Shown here: piece by piece, positions 32,972 through 43,974 of the stretch | Layout: each line of letters opens with the position of its first letter | How positions within the stretch are numbered: position 1 is the stretch's first letter | Assembly (NCBI GenBank): GCA_037179515.1 | Contig: JAXCGZ010007697.1 | Span: 63,038-127,037 of the forward strand | DNA: 64,000 nucleotides | From: Halocaridina rubra | Taxonomy: Eukaryota; Arthropoda; Malacostraca; Decapoda; Atyidae | Reading direction: 5' to 3' | Translations under genes and position numbers: made by a program | Notes under the pieces: generated by a model | What the model was told of the DNA's origin: nothing | What the model saw: only the letters and a program-made list of their open reading frames with translations | The model's database searches: none

Positions 32972-33281
32972 CCATGCAATAACTCTCTCTCACCCCCAAA
33001 CAGGAATTCATTTAAATTGTTTGATGTAAACTAATAATTCACAACTGAATACTCATGGTCTCCGTTATCTTTACAGTTTTGCACAATCTCACCTGCGGGC
33101 CAATTAGGAAAGTCCGATCACCAACAATAACAAGATTTCACCTCACCTCCTCACCAACAGGAAAGCCCATTCGCCCGCAAGAGCGAATACCACGTACACT
33201 CCAAAAAATCTCACCCCACCTGCGGGCCACAAGTGGAAGGTCCGCTCACCCTCAAGGGTGAACATCCAACAACAACAACAA
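32972..33281 (+). other. 3' UTR and AAC tail of the I/Jockey-type LINE
   Basis: Noncoding. CACCTGCGGGCC occurs at about 33090 and 33218, each followed within 45 bases by CGCCCGCAAGAGCGAA- or CTCACCCTCAAGGGTGAA-like stem-forming sequence, so the UTR holds a duplicated hairpin-like module of the kind RT uses for 3'-end recognition. It ends in AACAACAACAACAAA. Confidence 0.6.
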
Positions 33282-33618
33282 ACAAAAGATGTCATACATT
33301 TCTTGTACAGATTTGTTGTTAAATAAGGTCCTTCGGTCAATAACTGTAAAATGCTTATTCATTTTTATGTAATCTCCTTTCGGATAGTTCCTCCTCATGT
33401 CCTCAGTGCCTCTACTCTCAGGCAGAACATCTTCAATGATATACTCCATCAACAACACACAGTGGTCACTCTTTCCAATTGGTGGTTCATACTAATTTTT
33501 TTTTTATCCAACACGTTATCTGTATATACTAGATCAAGTAGCGATGGCTCATCCCCACCTCTGGCCCTCGTTGGTTCCAGTAGATGTTGGTATAGAAAAT
33601 TCCCTTGCACGCAATCTA
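33282..33618 (-). mobile_element. CR1-like LINE copy 3, 5' segment
   Basis: Continuation of 24581-26556 after the 6.7-kb insertion: minus frame 33458-33252 reads [20 protein letters not shown], as in copy 2, and the sequence continues upstream through the end of the endonuclease. It stops at about 33618, 5'-truncated, where the Gypsy family 2 LTR resumes. Confidence 0.88.
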
Positions 33619-33692
33619 AAAATAAACTAGGTGAGGACTTCTGAGTTTACCTAACCATCTGACAGCAACAGTATGATGTGGAGAATATTACA
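33619..33692 (+). repeat. Gypsy family 2 3' LTR, right part
   Basis: AAATAAACTAGGTGAGGACTTC through ATTACAACTG matches 17143-17218 with few differences, and so completes the 3' LTR begun at 24331. It contains the AATAAA signal. Confidence 0.8.
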
Positions 33693-34854
33693 ACTGTGGT
33701 TACAATTTGGACACTTAAATGTATAATCTAGTCCAGCTACAAGTATCTTTGGAAAAAATAAACCTATTGGTTTGTGTGGAAACTGGAAATCACTGAAAAA
33801 CTCACTTCACAATACTGCCTGATAAGTATAACAGAGCACTAAAGCCTCAGTATTGTCCAAGGCTTGCATGAGAATGAAACTCACTCACATTTTTCAGACA
33901 TACCTGGAATCCAAGGCTTGTTGAAGAGTTGGCACGCATTTGAGCCAGGTATGCTTAATGGATTTGTAGTGATGCTAGATTTTGATTACGAGTTTACTAG
34001 AATTTATAGGCATTGTAGATGTTAAACATTCTCTGTTTAGTAGTAATTTGCTTAATTTTGCTATTTATATGATTAATGATACTAAAAATAAATTATTAAT
34101 ATTAATAGTGGCATGATTTGATAATGAATTTGGGCTTGCTTGTATGTAGGCTGTAGCATGAAGTTATCAAAAGAACTCAGAGCCATGTCTACAACCTGTA
34201 TGGGGTCAAAATGAGCCCTCACTCAATTGACTTCTTTACCATTTGTCGGCAATGTCAGTTAGCATTGCAAATGTCTTAAGTATTAGTAATGTTTAATACC
34301 ATACTATCCTATTTAATTTTTTCAAATACTATAATTTTTTTATATTTTATGTATATTTCATTGCAATCTTACTTTTAATATTATTTACTTAGAGATATGC
34401 ACACATCATATATTGTGCTTTTGTATTAGTATTAACATAATAACTTTTCAAAGGGAATGATTATAAAACTCATATGTAATATACATTTCAAACCATTAGT
34501 GAGGTACCAAGAGGTTTGATAAGAGTAGTGAAATTCTTATTACCCTTCTCAGGTTTAACTCAACTGAAGATTTGTAAACTTTAGTTTCCGGGGTTTAACT
34601 CAACTGAAGATTTGTAAGCTTTAGTTTCTGGGGTCATCAATTTTAATAGTAATAAAATTAATAGCACTATCAGTATCAATCATATAAGTAGCAAATCATA
34701 ATTAAACAGAGAATCTTAAATATGTACGATGTCTTTAAATTCAAGTAAACTCGTAAGTAGAGTGTAGCATCATTACAGATTCTAGGTTGGGTCACCTGTT
34801 GAGGAATATACAGGTTTCCATGGACAGTTTCCAGTCCTGAAAGCAGTGGAAGAT
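33693..34854. other. Intergenic interval; low-copy repeat and short tandem duplication
   Basis: AT-rich, no gene recognised. 33790-33960 is the relative of 4310-4490 (inverted). At 34552-34635 a 42-base unit, TTTAACTCAACTGAAGATTTG plus following bases, occurs twice in tandem. Nothing else supported. Confidence 0.5.
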
Positions 34855-35600
34855 ATCTTGACCCACGCAGTGGAGAGGACTCATTCGGGGCAACATTCCT
34901 AGATTGCGTACAAGGGAATTTCCTACACCAACATGTAATGGAACCAACGAGGGCCAGGGGTGGGGATGAACCATCACTACTTGATCTAGTATTCACAGAT
35001 AATGTGTTGGATATTGAAATAATTGAGTATGAACCACCAATTAAAAAGAGTGACCACTGCGTGTTGTTGATGGAGTATATCATTGAAGATATTCTGCTTG
35101 AGAGTAGAGGCACTGAGGACATGAGGAGGAACTATCCGAAAGGAGATTACATCAAAATGAAAGAGCTTTTTGCAGTTATTGACTGGAGAACCTTATTTTA
35201 CAACAAATCTGTACAAGAGATGTATGACATCTTTTGTGAGAAATATGGGAAGATAGTAGATTGCTGCATACCTGTCACCAAAGTAGGTGTAATTCATGCC
35301 AGAGAGAAATGGTTTGATAATGAGTGTAAAATAGCTAAGGAGTGGAGAGACAAATGCTGGAAAAGGTATAGGAGGAGAAAAAACATAAATGCCTGGCAAA
35401 CCTACAAAAGAGCAAGAAATGACTACCTAAGTAAAAGGAGAGAGACTATGAGAGGGACATCACCAGGAAGGCTAAAGAAAATCCTAAGCTTTTCGACAGC
35501 TTTATCAGAGGAAAACTGAAGATAAAAGAACAGGTTTTAAGGCTAAAGAGAGCGGATGGAAGCATCACTGAGACGGATGAAGAGATCTGAAAAGAATTGA

Positions 35601-36124
35601 ACAAACAAACATTTATTTCCATTTTGTACAATGGTTATTCAACATTAATAGTAACTTATAAGTAGACATGTAATTAAACTAATAAATAAGAGGGTTAGAC
35701 ATATAGTTAAATTAAATATAGCTTTCATAGAAAATAAGAATGCTGTAATAAAAATGTTAACAATAATGTTAATAATAAAGTAGTAAGTATGCCACTAGAT
35801 ACAGGATCGTTATTATCGGCATCATTTCCATATTTGTTTCCTTACAATGAGAATAATTAGTTCTTAATGAGCAGCAACTATTTGTCCAAAAGAAAACTAT
35901 ATAGTTTGCCTTTGAAAGCTGTGAAGGAGGATGCATTTTTAAGATGCTCTGGAATATTATTCCAGAGTGTTGGCCCTTTGATAGTGATCATCTTTGAACC
36001 TGCTTCTGTGTTTGTTCTGTGAATAAAGAGCTCACTGCTCTGTCTTGTGTTGGTTCCCCTTATATCCCTGACTGTTTTTAAATCAAATAGCCAGCTAGGA
36101 TAATGATGGTTCAAAATTTTGAAT
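35601..36124 (-). mobile_element. Truncated LINE inserted in copy 4
   Basis: Interrupts copy 4 between AAGAATTGAACAA and ACAAGGAGTTTCAG. The minus frame 36114-35878 is a LINE ORF2 C-terminus of another family: RQSSELFIHRTNTEAGSKM, GPTLWNNIPEHLKN and FKGKLYSFLLDK. The 3' end (plus-strand left side) has AACAAACAAACA, i.e. a TGTT-type tail. A diverged duplication (TTGAACAA / TTGAATACAA) may flank it. Only the last ~520 bases of the LINE were inserted. Confidence 0.75.
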
Positions 36125-37148
36125 ACAAGGAGTTTCAGTCAGTATTTACAGTAGAAAATACCCCCACCCCCTCAGATTGCAGAGATAGAAGCTCAAGGGC
36201 CGGTATTAGAGAACATCAACCTTACAGTCACAGAGGTATGCAAAGCGCTGATGGATTTAGATGTTCATAAAGCTACAGGTCCTGATGACATATCCCCTCA
36301 TGTACTTAAAAAATGCGCAAACTCAATATCAGTGGCACTGGGTATCATATTTAAAAAGTCACTGGAGTCAGGGGAGATTCCAAGATGCTGGAAACAAGCA
36401 AATGTGATACCTATCTTCAAAAAGGGAAGGAGGTATACGGCTCTGAACAATAGACCAGTTTCCTTGACCAGCATAGTTTGCAAAGTTATGGAGCAACTAC
36501 TAAGGAAACTTATCTCTCTTCACTTGGAATCCTTCAACTTTTTGTCAGTGAGGCAACATGGCTTCAGAGAAGGTACATCGTCAGTAACAAACTTAGAATT
36601 TTATGATGAGGTAAGCCGAGTCTTACAGGAAAGAGAGGGCTGGGCAGATTGCATATTCCTAGACTTCCAGAAAGTGTTTGACACTGTTCCACATGAGGGA
36701 CTTATTAGGAAGCTGCAAGCAATGGCAAGAATAGGTGGAAATGTCTTGGAATGGATAAAAACGTACTTAGAAGGAAGGGAACAGAGGGTTAGAGTAAGAC
36801 ACTCAGTGTCTAAATGGAGAAGAATTAGTAGTGGAGTTCCACAGGGTTCAGTTTTAGGGCCACTTTTGTTCCTTGTATATGTAAATGACCTACCAGAGTC
36901 TTTAAATTCATTCATGAATATGTTTGCAGATGATGCAAAGATTGTGAAGAAAGTAGGAAACGAGAACAATGGTAGAGAACTTCAAGAAGATCTAAATAGT
37001 CTGTATGAGTGGTCAGAAAAGTGGCTAATGAAATTCAATACTTCAAAATGTAAGGTAATGAGAATGGGTACAAGTGCAAGAAGGCCGAAACTTGACTACT
37101 CGGTGGCAGGAGTACAACTTCAAGAGACAGAAAATGAGAGAGATCTAG

Positions 37149-37332
37149 GATGGGATGGGATAGGATAGGAGGGGGAAGAACAGTGACGGCGTCGAGTGAA
37201 CTCTCTTAGCCCTATTCAGGGTGTCATCACTGAGAAGAGGGGAATAAAGGATGGGAAGGATTGGGGGGATAAGCATGAAATTTAAGGAAGTAAGAGATGA
37301 ATAGAGAGGGGCAAACCCTCGTGCTAAGTTTT
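37149..37332. mobile_element. 184-bp SINE-like insertion in copy 4
   Basis: Flanked by perfect GAGATCTAG copies at 37140-37148 and 37333-37341, a 9-bp target duplication; the undisturbed LINE has the site once. The insert starts with GATGGGATGGGATAGGATAGG, a simple-repeat edge that suggests a 3' tail read on the minus strand. No clear tRNA boxes and no coding potential. Likely a non-autonomous retroelement. Confidence 0.7.
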
Positions 37333-37985
37333 GAGATCTAGAAGTAAACATACTGGCAGATTTTTCTCCAGAAATACATATAAATGGCATAGTGAGGGCA
37401 GCGTATGCATTCTTATCAAATGTAAAGGTAGCCTTCAGGCACATGGATAAGGAAATGTTTAGAAATATTTATGTAACCTATGTGAAGCCAAAACTCGAAT
37501 ATGCAGCCCCCTTTTGGAATCCACTCTTGAAAAAGCACATAGCTAAGCTTGAAAAAGTTCAAAGACATGCCACGAAACTGGTGCCAGAAATATGCAATCT
37601 CAGTTATGATGAGAGGCTGAGGGAATTAGACTTACCATCACTCGAAGCTAGAGGATTGAGATGGGATATGGTGACAGTCTTTAAATTCCTTCATGGTTAT
37701 GATAGAGTGGATAGGGATCAATATTTTGATATGGCTGGCTCTAGAACTAGAGGTCATAGTTTGAAGCTTCGTAAGAAAACTTCTTCGCAGGATGTAAGGA
37801 AATACTTTTTCAGTGTAAGAGTAGTTGATAATTGGAATTTGCTAAGCGAGGAGGTAGTTAATGCTATCTCAATCCATAGTTTTAAGGACAGGTATGATAA
37901 GTGTCGCTGGGTGAAGAATGGAAGCGATGAGGAGACGGGAAGATACGAGCTTTGGGCTCTTTCCCGTAAACACAATTAGGTAATT

Positions 37986-39924
37986 ACCACAATATGTGGG
38001 GAAGGGGGGACATTCACCAGCACCGAGGTCGCAGTCGGCTCAAATACAATCTCTAGCTCTAACAGAGCTGGCGAGGCGACCGTGACCGCACACTGGAGGA
38101 CATCACCCAACGAACTCTAGAAGAGATGGCCATGCCATTGCAGCAGTAACCAGGGCGTAAATCCTACTCATTGAGCCATGGTGGACGTGGATGAGTGATA
38201 CTCGCAAAAGATGAACACAACTTTATTTCTCGACAAATAAAACAAGACACTCATAGGACAAAGCAGGAATAGAGATGCAAGACATTAAGGAAAACATATT
38301 GTACAAGAAATATCCAACTCTTCATTATGATTCCATCTTCACCCCACAGGTGATGATTTGATTTATTGTAATTCTCAATAATTCAGTTCAATTTATGTTT
38401 AACAGTAGTTAAATGAGGTTGTGGCAAACTGAGCTTTGTAAGTGTTCTATGTAAACAACTGTAGGTAAATAATTTACTCGGTAAATTAGATAATCAGCTA
38501 GTAGCATTTTGATATAGTTCGGGCATTCTGTGTAGATTTAGCAGTAAAAGCACTTGACTTGGGAAGCAATGGCCCCATATTTGAGCCCACAACTGGATGA
38601 TAGGAAGGGCATCCAGCCCTAATTCTCGTTTCAATGCTCCTGTGTTCACCCCAGATGGGAACTAATAGACACATAAAACATTAAAAAATAAACATTTAGT
38701 TTTGATTCCTTTTTTTTTCCATAAGTTTGAGTCATGCAGAAATACACTTTATGCGTGCTTTGCATTTTTGTATTACTTCTTTTAAGTTGTTGGAAGCTGA
38801 ATTTTGCCCCAATTGAGGCTTGAGCATGTGGGTATATTGTTCTGCCATACACCTAAAAGTTCTATAAGGAATACTCATTGAGCATGATGTGATGGAAGAG
38901 AATATTACACAAGTCAGGTCAATAGTTTCTCCTGCTATCTTCAGGTGAATCTGGCGAAGGAATGCAGCATCTCTCTCTCTCTCTAAATAAGTGCATTTTC
39001 CTAAATACACAGCTTCCGGACCGGGAATTATATACTTATCTTCTTTTTTAAAGTCTAACCAGGCCTTATACCATTTAAGCCAACTTACAATGTAGAACAT
39101 GTGCGCTGGGTCATTTCAGGGATATCTTTTTCTAAAGATCATGCTTCGATAAGACAATAAAACCAATCTCACAACATTTTGCATACAAGAATCCTGAGAA
39201 TAAGATTGTCACAATATTTTGCATCTTATTGTATATTTTTATTGTATTTGAAACCAAAAAAGTCCTTACACACTTTTTAACATTTGGACATACTTAAAGG
39301 GATGTGAATATAATTATAATGAATTGTAGGATATAGTCACTGAAGATATTTCAGATATTTCACTTCACATTGTACTATTCTCCAAGCTATGGTGTATAAA
39401 AATTATTCAATTGAAGATGAAATAACTAATATAAAGCTGCACAGGATTTCCGTTTTATTTAAGTAATAACTTTATACAACTCCTTACTATTATTCCTGAT
39501 CATATTGACAAGATACAAAGAAAATACATTCATATAAAGTCAAGTACTGTCATGCGTATTTGTCTAAAATCTATTAAAACAAGATTTCTCAAACTGTCTA
39601 ATCTTTTCTATTGATAAGGTATATTTCATCCTTAGCCTTAGGTTTGGAAATTCACTATTAAATCATAATAATTCTGCTGCCAAAATTCAAGAAGTTCTGC
39701 TACTTAAAAAGTCAGTGCTGGATGATGGAAGATGTTATATTTGATGGCTAGTGCAGCATAATAAGTTACGTACAGTAGTAGATTGTAAACTAAAAATAAA
39801 TGTCCCTTCTGTAGGCAATTGCTACGGCATAGAAATATTAATTCTTGTCACATAATCATAAATACATTTTTAATGTTATGAAAGATATAAATGAAACTCT
39901 TCCTGTTTTCTAGTTTCCCTTTAG
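37986..39924. other. Intergenic interval with small repeat relics
   Basis: 38000-38200 has a short weak similarity to the Gypsy family 3 fragment near 16500 (GCCATGCCATT, AAATCCTACT). 38968-38985 is a (CT)n run. A minus frame at 39107-38990 is discussed under findings. Otherwise AT-rich, with no supported gene. Confidence 0.45.
38520..38650 (+). repeat. tRNA-derived SINE relic
   Basis: GTGTAGATTTAGCAG...AAAAGCACTTGACTTGGGAAGC followed by TATTTGAGCCCA resembles a degraded tRNA with box A and box B. Just downstream is GGAAGGGCATCCAGCC, a motif frequent in the body of invertebrate tRNA-derived SINEs. Confidence 0.5.
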
Positions 39925-39929
39925 TCCAA

Positions 39930-40295
39930 TGTGGTGAGTGGATTGTTAGAGTGGTTAAGGTGATTAGAAGATATGAGGTGTTGTTAGTGTGGTGAGTGGA
40001 TTGTTAGTGGTTAAGGTGATTAGGAAAAGATAATGAGGTGGTGACAAAGGTGATTAGAAGTAAATGAGGTGTAGTTAGTGTGGAAAGACAAGTGAGGAGA
40101 AGTGCATCAGTGACCACAGAGACGCTGTGCTGCTAGTTCATTGTTGTTTTATGTAGGTGTGAGGGGCTCTTTGCTGTTGCTGGTTGTCAGTTGCCGTCTT
40201 TGGTTGCTGTTTGAGGTGTTGGTGAGCTAGTAAAATTTTACCTTTTTGTTATGTGGTATTAACCAGCTTTTGAGGTGAGTTACTTTTTAACTACA
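39930..40295 (+). repeat. 5' LTR of family D element
   Basis: 366 bp, TG...CA. It contains an internal near-tandem duplication of about 65 bases (TGTGGTGAGTGGATTGTTAG at 39930 and again near 39992). The GTGAGGGGC...TTTGCTGTTGCTGGTTGTCAG block is well conserved with the 3' LTR. LTRs differ at a few percent to ten percent of sites plus indels, so the insertion is not recent. Confidence 0.92.
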
Positions 40296-40315
40296 AGCCA
40301 GCTAGGTCCTATTGA

Positions 40316-41070
40316 GTGTCGAATTTGAAGCTAACTGATGTTGTGAGATCGTTTGATGGCTTGGGAAGTGTTGTGGAGTGGCTTGAAAATTTGGAATTGA
40401 TTGCAAAGTTAAAGAACTTAGATGATATGGCAGTGGTGTCGCCTATGTATTTAGAGGGTAATGCATTTGCTGTATACAGAATGTTGAGTACTAAGGCAAA
40501 CAGCAAGTATGATGCGGTTAAAAAGGCTCTGTTTGAGGAGTTCGCTACAAACCCTTTCCAGGTTTATGAATCGTTGTCCAGGAGAGAATGGCATGATGAG
40601 CCGGTCGATATTTAGTTGACTGATCGGCATGAATTGGCTTGCCTAGCTGATGTTGTGTCAGATATTCTGTTGCTGGTCTTCCTGGTCCCACATCTAGGGA
40701 ATTGAGAGCTATGTTGAACGTTGGTTCTAGCTGTCATAGTTGATACAGCAAGGGCTTTGATGTCTGAGTTTGTTGAATGTCCAGTTGTCACTATTGCTGG
40801 CAGGGCTGCCTAGGGTGGTGCTGTGTTACTGGCATGTCGAGGTGTTGCAATTGATGGTCGTGGTCAGTCAGGCTATCTTCAAGGAAAAGTCAATTCCTAG
40901 GGTGATTCCATTGACAATAATCAACGCTCTGGAAGGTACTGCAATTGTTGTGGTGGTCCATATATGATTAGATTTTGTAGAAGCAGGCAAAGCCATCATG
41001 TTGGGAATGTGGGAATAAGGGTCACATATCCTCTAATTGCTTTAATGGAAAATCTGGTCAGGGAAATTAG
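40316..41070 (+). pseudogene. Family D gag with zinc-knuckle remnant
   Basis: 40316-40615 reads FDGLGSVVEWLENLELIAKL, VVSPMYLEGNAFAVYRML and YDAVKKALFEEFATNPFQVYE: an animal LTR-retrotransposon capsid (single-site similarity with Gypsy-type gag). A stop follows at 40613. Around 40937-40990 the frame YCNCCGGPYMIRFC is a damaged CCHC knuckle (the His is replaced). Confidence 0.7.
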
Positions 41071-41081
41071 AGAAAAGGAAC

Positions 41082-41423
41082 TTGTGCACTGGATGCTCTT
41101 CCAGGGGGGGCATATTAGCGCTACATGTTGTCAACGCAGTTGTGGAGGAGAGAAGTGTCAGAGCTCTCATTGACATAGGGTGTTCACACTCAGCATTAGC
41201 CCCATGGGTGTGTGTTGCGCGGGGTTCAGTGGCTTCGGTGAGAGCTGTTAATGGTGATGCTGTTTGTTGTGTTGGGTCTTCGGTGGTGACTGTCAGTGTT
41301 GGTGGAGTAGCTGTTGTGGTGGAATGTGTGGTCTCTGAGACGTTGGTGAATGGTACTTATGCGGTCTTGGGGTGGACCTTATTGAGAAACTGGGTGGACT
41401 TGAATTTTGCAATGGAAAGGTGA
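41082..41423 (+). pseudogene. Family D protease
   Basis: The frame contains VRALIDIGCSHSALAPWV: retroviral-type aspartic protease active site, where the usual DTG reads DIG, and later AVLGWTLLRNWVDLNF, corresponding to the conserved ILG-D region at the protease end. The Thr to Ile change would impair catalysis. Stop at 41423. Confidence 0.75.
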
Positions 41424-41429
41424 GATTTC

Positions 41430-42350
41430 TGTCTGATGGGATTATTCTGGCTCCAGTTAGTAGTGTTGTAGCCATCCCTGCTAGTGTGGATGATGGCATT
41501 GTTATTGTAGACAGTGATTTTTGATGGAAGGCAGTAGATTGTTAAATAGTGTTGGAGAAAAAATTGCCAACCACACCTTTCAAACATGATGCGATGTTAC
41601 AAGAGTGCACTTGATACTTCTACTAGGGAAGCTTTCAACAACGAAATGGAGAGTTGGGTTTCGAAGGGATGGTTGGTAAGGAGAAAGGATCATCAATGTT
41701 AAGTCTTCCTTTAGTTAGGGTTCTCTTTCTATGCCTACAGCTACACTGAATATTCTTGGATATTCATCACACTTCTTTTATTATCCCTTCACATCTGACA
41801 AGTCATCACACTCTCCATCTCTGTTTCTCTTTACTTTATGTATTCTTCGTGCCCAGGCCCGATGAGGGCTGTTTTATTTTATAATTTTTTTTGGCCCGTC
41901 CTGGTGTCACAATCATTTAAAAAAATAACAAAAAAAAACACGCAGGGAGTTATTCTTTTAATGGCTGTTACACAGATCAACAAGGACTAGGTTTGTCTTG
42001 TCTTAGCTTTCTGAGAGTCGAATGTATATGTTGAGAATCATCCGGGTGTGGATGTGTTAGAGTGTGATGAGATGGTTCGGCATTGGAGATGTTTGCCTGA
42101 CCCCTCAAGACAGTCGACTTGTGAGCGGCCTATCTTCAAGTTCATGTTGATGAGTCTTTGTGGAGCTATCAACGTGTGGTTCATGATGGTGTTGCTTACA
42201 ACCTCACTCGACTGGGCTTCGGGTTGAACTACACATCCAAAATAATGTCTAAAATCTTGCAAACTGTCTTGGCTCAGGATGATCAGATAAGAGATGGCAC
42301 AGACAGTTACATTAGAGACTAAGCCTCCTGAAGAGTTGGAGGGAGGTCGA
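41430..42350 (+). pseudogene. Family D reverse transcriptase (badly damaged) with a foreign insert
   Basis: RT can be traced at about 42140-42330: VDESLWSYQRVVHDGVAYNL followed by TRLGFGLNYTSKIM, VLAQDDQI and YIRD where YIDD is expected, so the catalytic pair is lost. 41700-41965 is unlike the rest (poly-A/T runs, GGCCCGATGAGGGCTG) and looks like a small inserted element. The fingers region before it is unreadable. Confidence 0.65.
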
Positions 42351-42359
42351 GTTCTGGGG

Positions 42360-43050
42360 AAGTTGCTATCCAGAAACAGTGAGGTAGGATTGGAGTCCCG
42401 TCGTGGAAACAAGATTCCTAGCTTGGCTGATCTCGAAAGAGTGTTGACAAGGAGGCAGTTATTCTCGTTATGTGGCCAGTTGGTTGGGCACTATCCTGTG
42501 TGCAGTTGGCTGAGAGTTGCTTTCAGCTATGTGAAATGCCAGAGTGAAGGTGACCATTGGGATGATGGCATTTGATGAGAGGCATTGTGGAGAGGGTGAT
42601 GGTTAATGATCCTATGTGGGGATTGTTCTATGTTGATAGTTGTGGAAGAGGTCGAGTGTGGTGTGATGCAAGCAGTCTTGCTTTTGGAGTGGCTGTTGAG
42701 ATTGGTGGCGAAATTGTCAAGGATGCAGGGTGGCTGACGAAAAAAGACGATCATGGCCACATAAATATTGAGTTGGAAGCTGTTGTCAGGGGTGTGAAGC
42801 TTGCTTTGAAGTGGGACTTGGGGACTACTGAGGTGATAACTGATTCTGTGACTGTCAAGCAGTGGTTGGAGTCTATTCTTGTTGAAGATAATAGGTTCAA
42901 AACTAGTGGGATGTCTGAGGTTTTGTCCGGAGGCTCTTGTGGTTATTTCGGGACTTGGTCAGGAAGCTTCAATTGGACCTCACAGTAACCTACGTTGCTT
43001 CTGAGAGGAACAGAGCAGACTCGTTGACGCAGGTTCCCATAGCTTAGCTA
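42360..43050 (+). pseudogene. Family D RNase H
   Basis: 42294-42575 carries LTRRQLFSLCGQLVGHYPVC, the connection region. 42572-42988 carries RVWCDASSLAFGVAVEIGG (catalytic D), HINIELEAVVRGVKLAL (E) and TEVITDSVTVKQWLES (D). A stop lies between the frames and a shift near 42930 degrades the end. Confidence 0.75.
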
Positions 43051-43109
43051 CCAGTTCAAAAGATTTGTCGGATGCTGGTTTAAAGTGTGTTTGATAACCA
43101 TCATTTTGG

Positions 43110-43974
43110 TGTGGAGAGATAGTTTTATTTAGCGACAATGGTTGATCTTGAGGTCTATAAGGAGGATGTCAGATCTGTTGTGCGTTTTTGTGTCCAGTGC
43201 CAGTCTATTGATCCTGCACCTGCCAGGCATGAGGCTAGGTGTTTGAGAGTCCCAGAGAGTTGGAATCGTATTGCGTTGCATGTTGCACATTATGAGGGAA
43301 GGTGTTATTTGACATTGGTAGATTGTGTGCCAAGTCGATTTGCAATTTGGTGAGAGGTGCGATCGGAGAACTCAGTGGACCCCTGGATAAAGTGTTGATG
43401 GACAATAGTACCGTCTTTCGAACACTGAAGGTTGCTGAGGTCTGCAAGAAGTGGAATGTAGCAAGAAGAAACCATGCAGCCCACAGACCAGAGGGCAATG
43501 GTATAGTTGAACGGGTACAACAGACCATCAAGAGCCTAGCGAGGCAAAGCGGGAAGTCTCCACAGTCTTTTGGTAGAACTTGGCTGCGAGGGATGCATCA
43601 AGTGACAGGACTGTCCCTTGTCAGATCCTCAATGGGTATCAGTGGCGTCACCCTGACCAGATTTGACATGCTGCCCGTGAAGAAGAGTTGGGGGGATAGT
43701 GATTTTTGGCTTGGTGACAATATGTGGGTGAAACCCTCCAACATCCAATGCACATCTCGCTGGCAGGAGGGAAGGCTTTCATGGGTCTTGTTGAGGAACA
43801 ATGTTGAGTTGGACGGAGTGCCTCGACATTCGACATTTGTTCACAGATCTGGAGGAGAGCACTGGGGATGAAGATGATGCTGTACTGAGTGAGAAGTCAC
43901 CCAATTCTGCAGTGATGCCACAGCCCAGGAGGTCTGACAGAGTTAACAGATGTGAGCTGGAGATCAGGAGGGGA
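43110..43974 (+). pseudogene. Family D integrase
   Basis: 43138-43353: second half of the zinc region (VRFCVQCQSIDPAP) and core start (ALHVAHYEGRCYLTLVDCVPSR, first D changed to H-context; the LVDC aspartate is present). 43302-43871: VLMDNSTVFRTL (second D) and HRPEGNGIVERVQQTIKS (catalytic E), then a C-terminal region with GDNMWVKPSN. It ends just before the polypurine tract. One frameshift at about 43350. Confidence 0.78.

Larger units (their letters stand above)
26557..33281 (+). mobile_element. I/Jockey-type LINE with RNase H, 6.7 kb, inserted in LINE copy 3
   Basis: Bounded by ACAAAAGATG at 26547-26556 and 33282-33291, an exact 10-bp target duplication inside LINE copy 3. The 3' end is a short (AAC)n tail at about 33265-33281. 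It has a ~1.26-kb 5' UTR with tandem subunits, ORF1 (gag-like with zinc knuckles) and ORF2 (endonuclease, RT, RNase H). It appears to be essentially full length, with ORF2 broken by frameshifts. Presence of RNase H places it in the I/LOA/R1 side of the I-Jockey group; exact clade not assigned. Confidence 0.92.
34938..37979 (+). pseudogene. CR1-like LINE ORF2, copy 4 (interrupted)
   Basis: 34938-35519: end of the endonuclease (LLDLVFTDNVLDIE, KKSDHCVLL) and basic linker. 36251-37148: RT with [51 protein letters not shown] and FADDAKIVKKV. 37392-37979: complete C-terminal domain (YVTYVKPKLEYAAPFWNP, SFKDRYDK). Apart from the two insertions and a frameshift near 35450, the RT frame is nearly intact. 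Confidence 0.9.
34855..37985 (+). mobile_element. CR1-like LINE copy 4 (+)
   Basis: Plus-oriented, 5'-truncated in the endonuclease (first recognisable at TGACCCACGCAGTGG, 34860) and running to the shared 3' end, CCCGTAAACACAATTAGGTAATTACC at about 37966-37988. It carries two later insertions, at 35601-36124 and 37149-37332. Confidence 0.9.
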
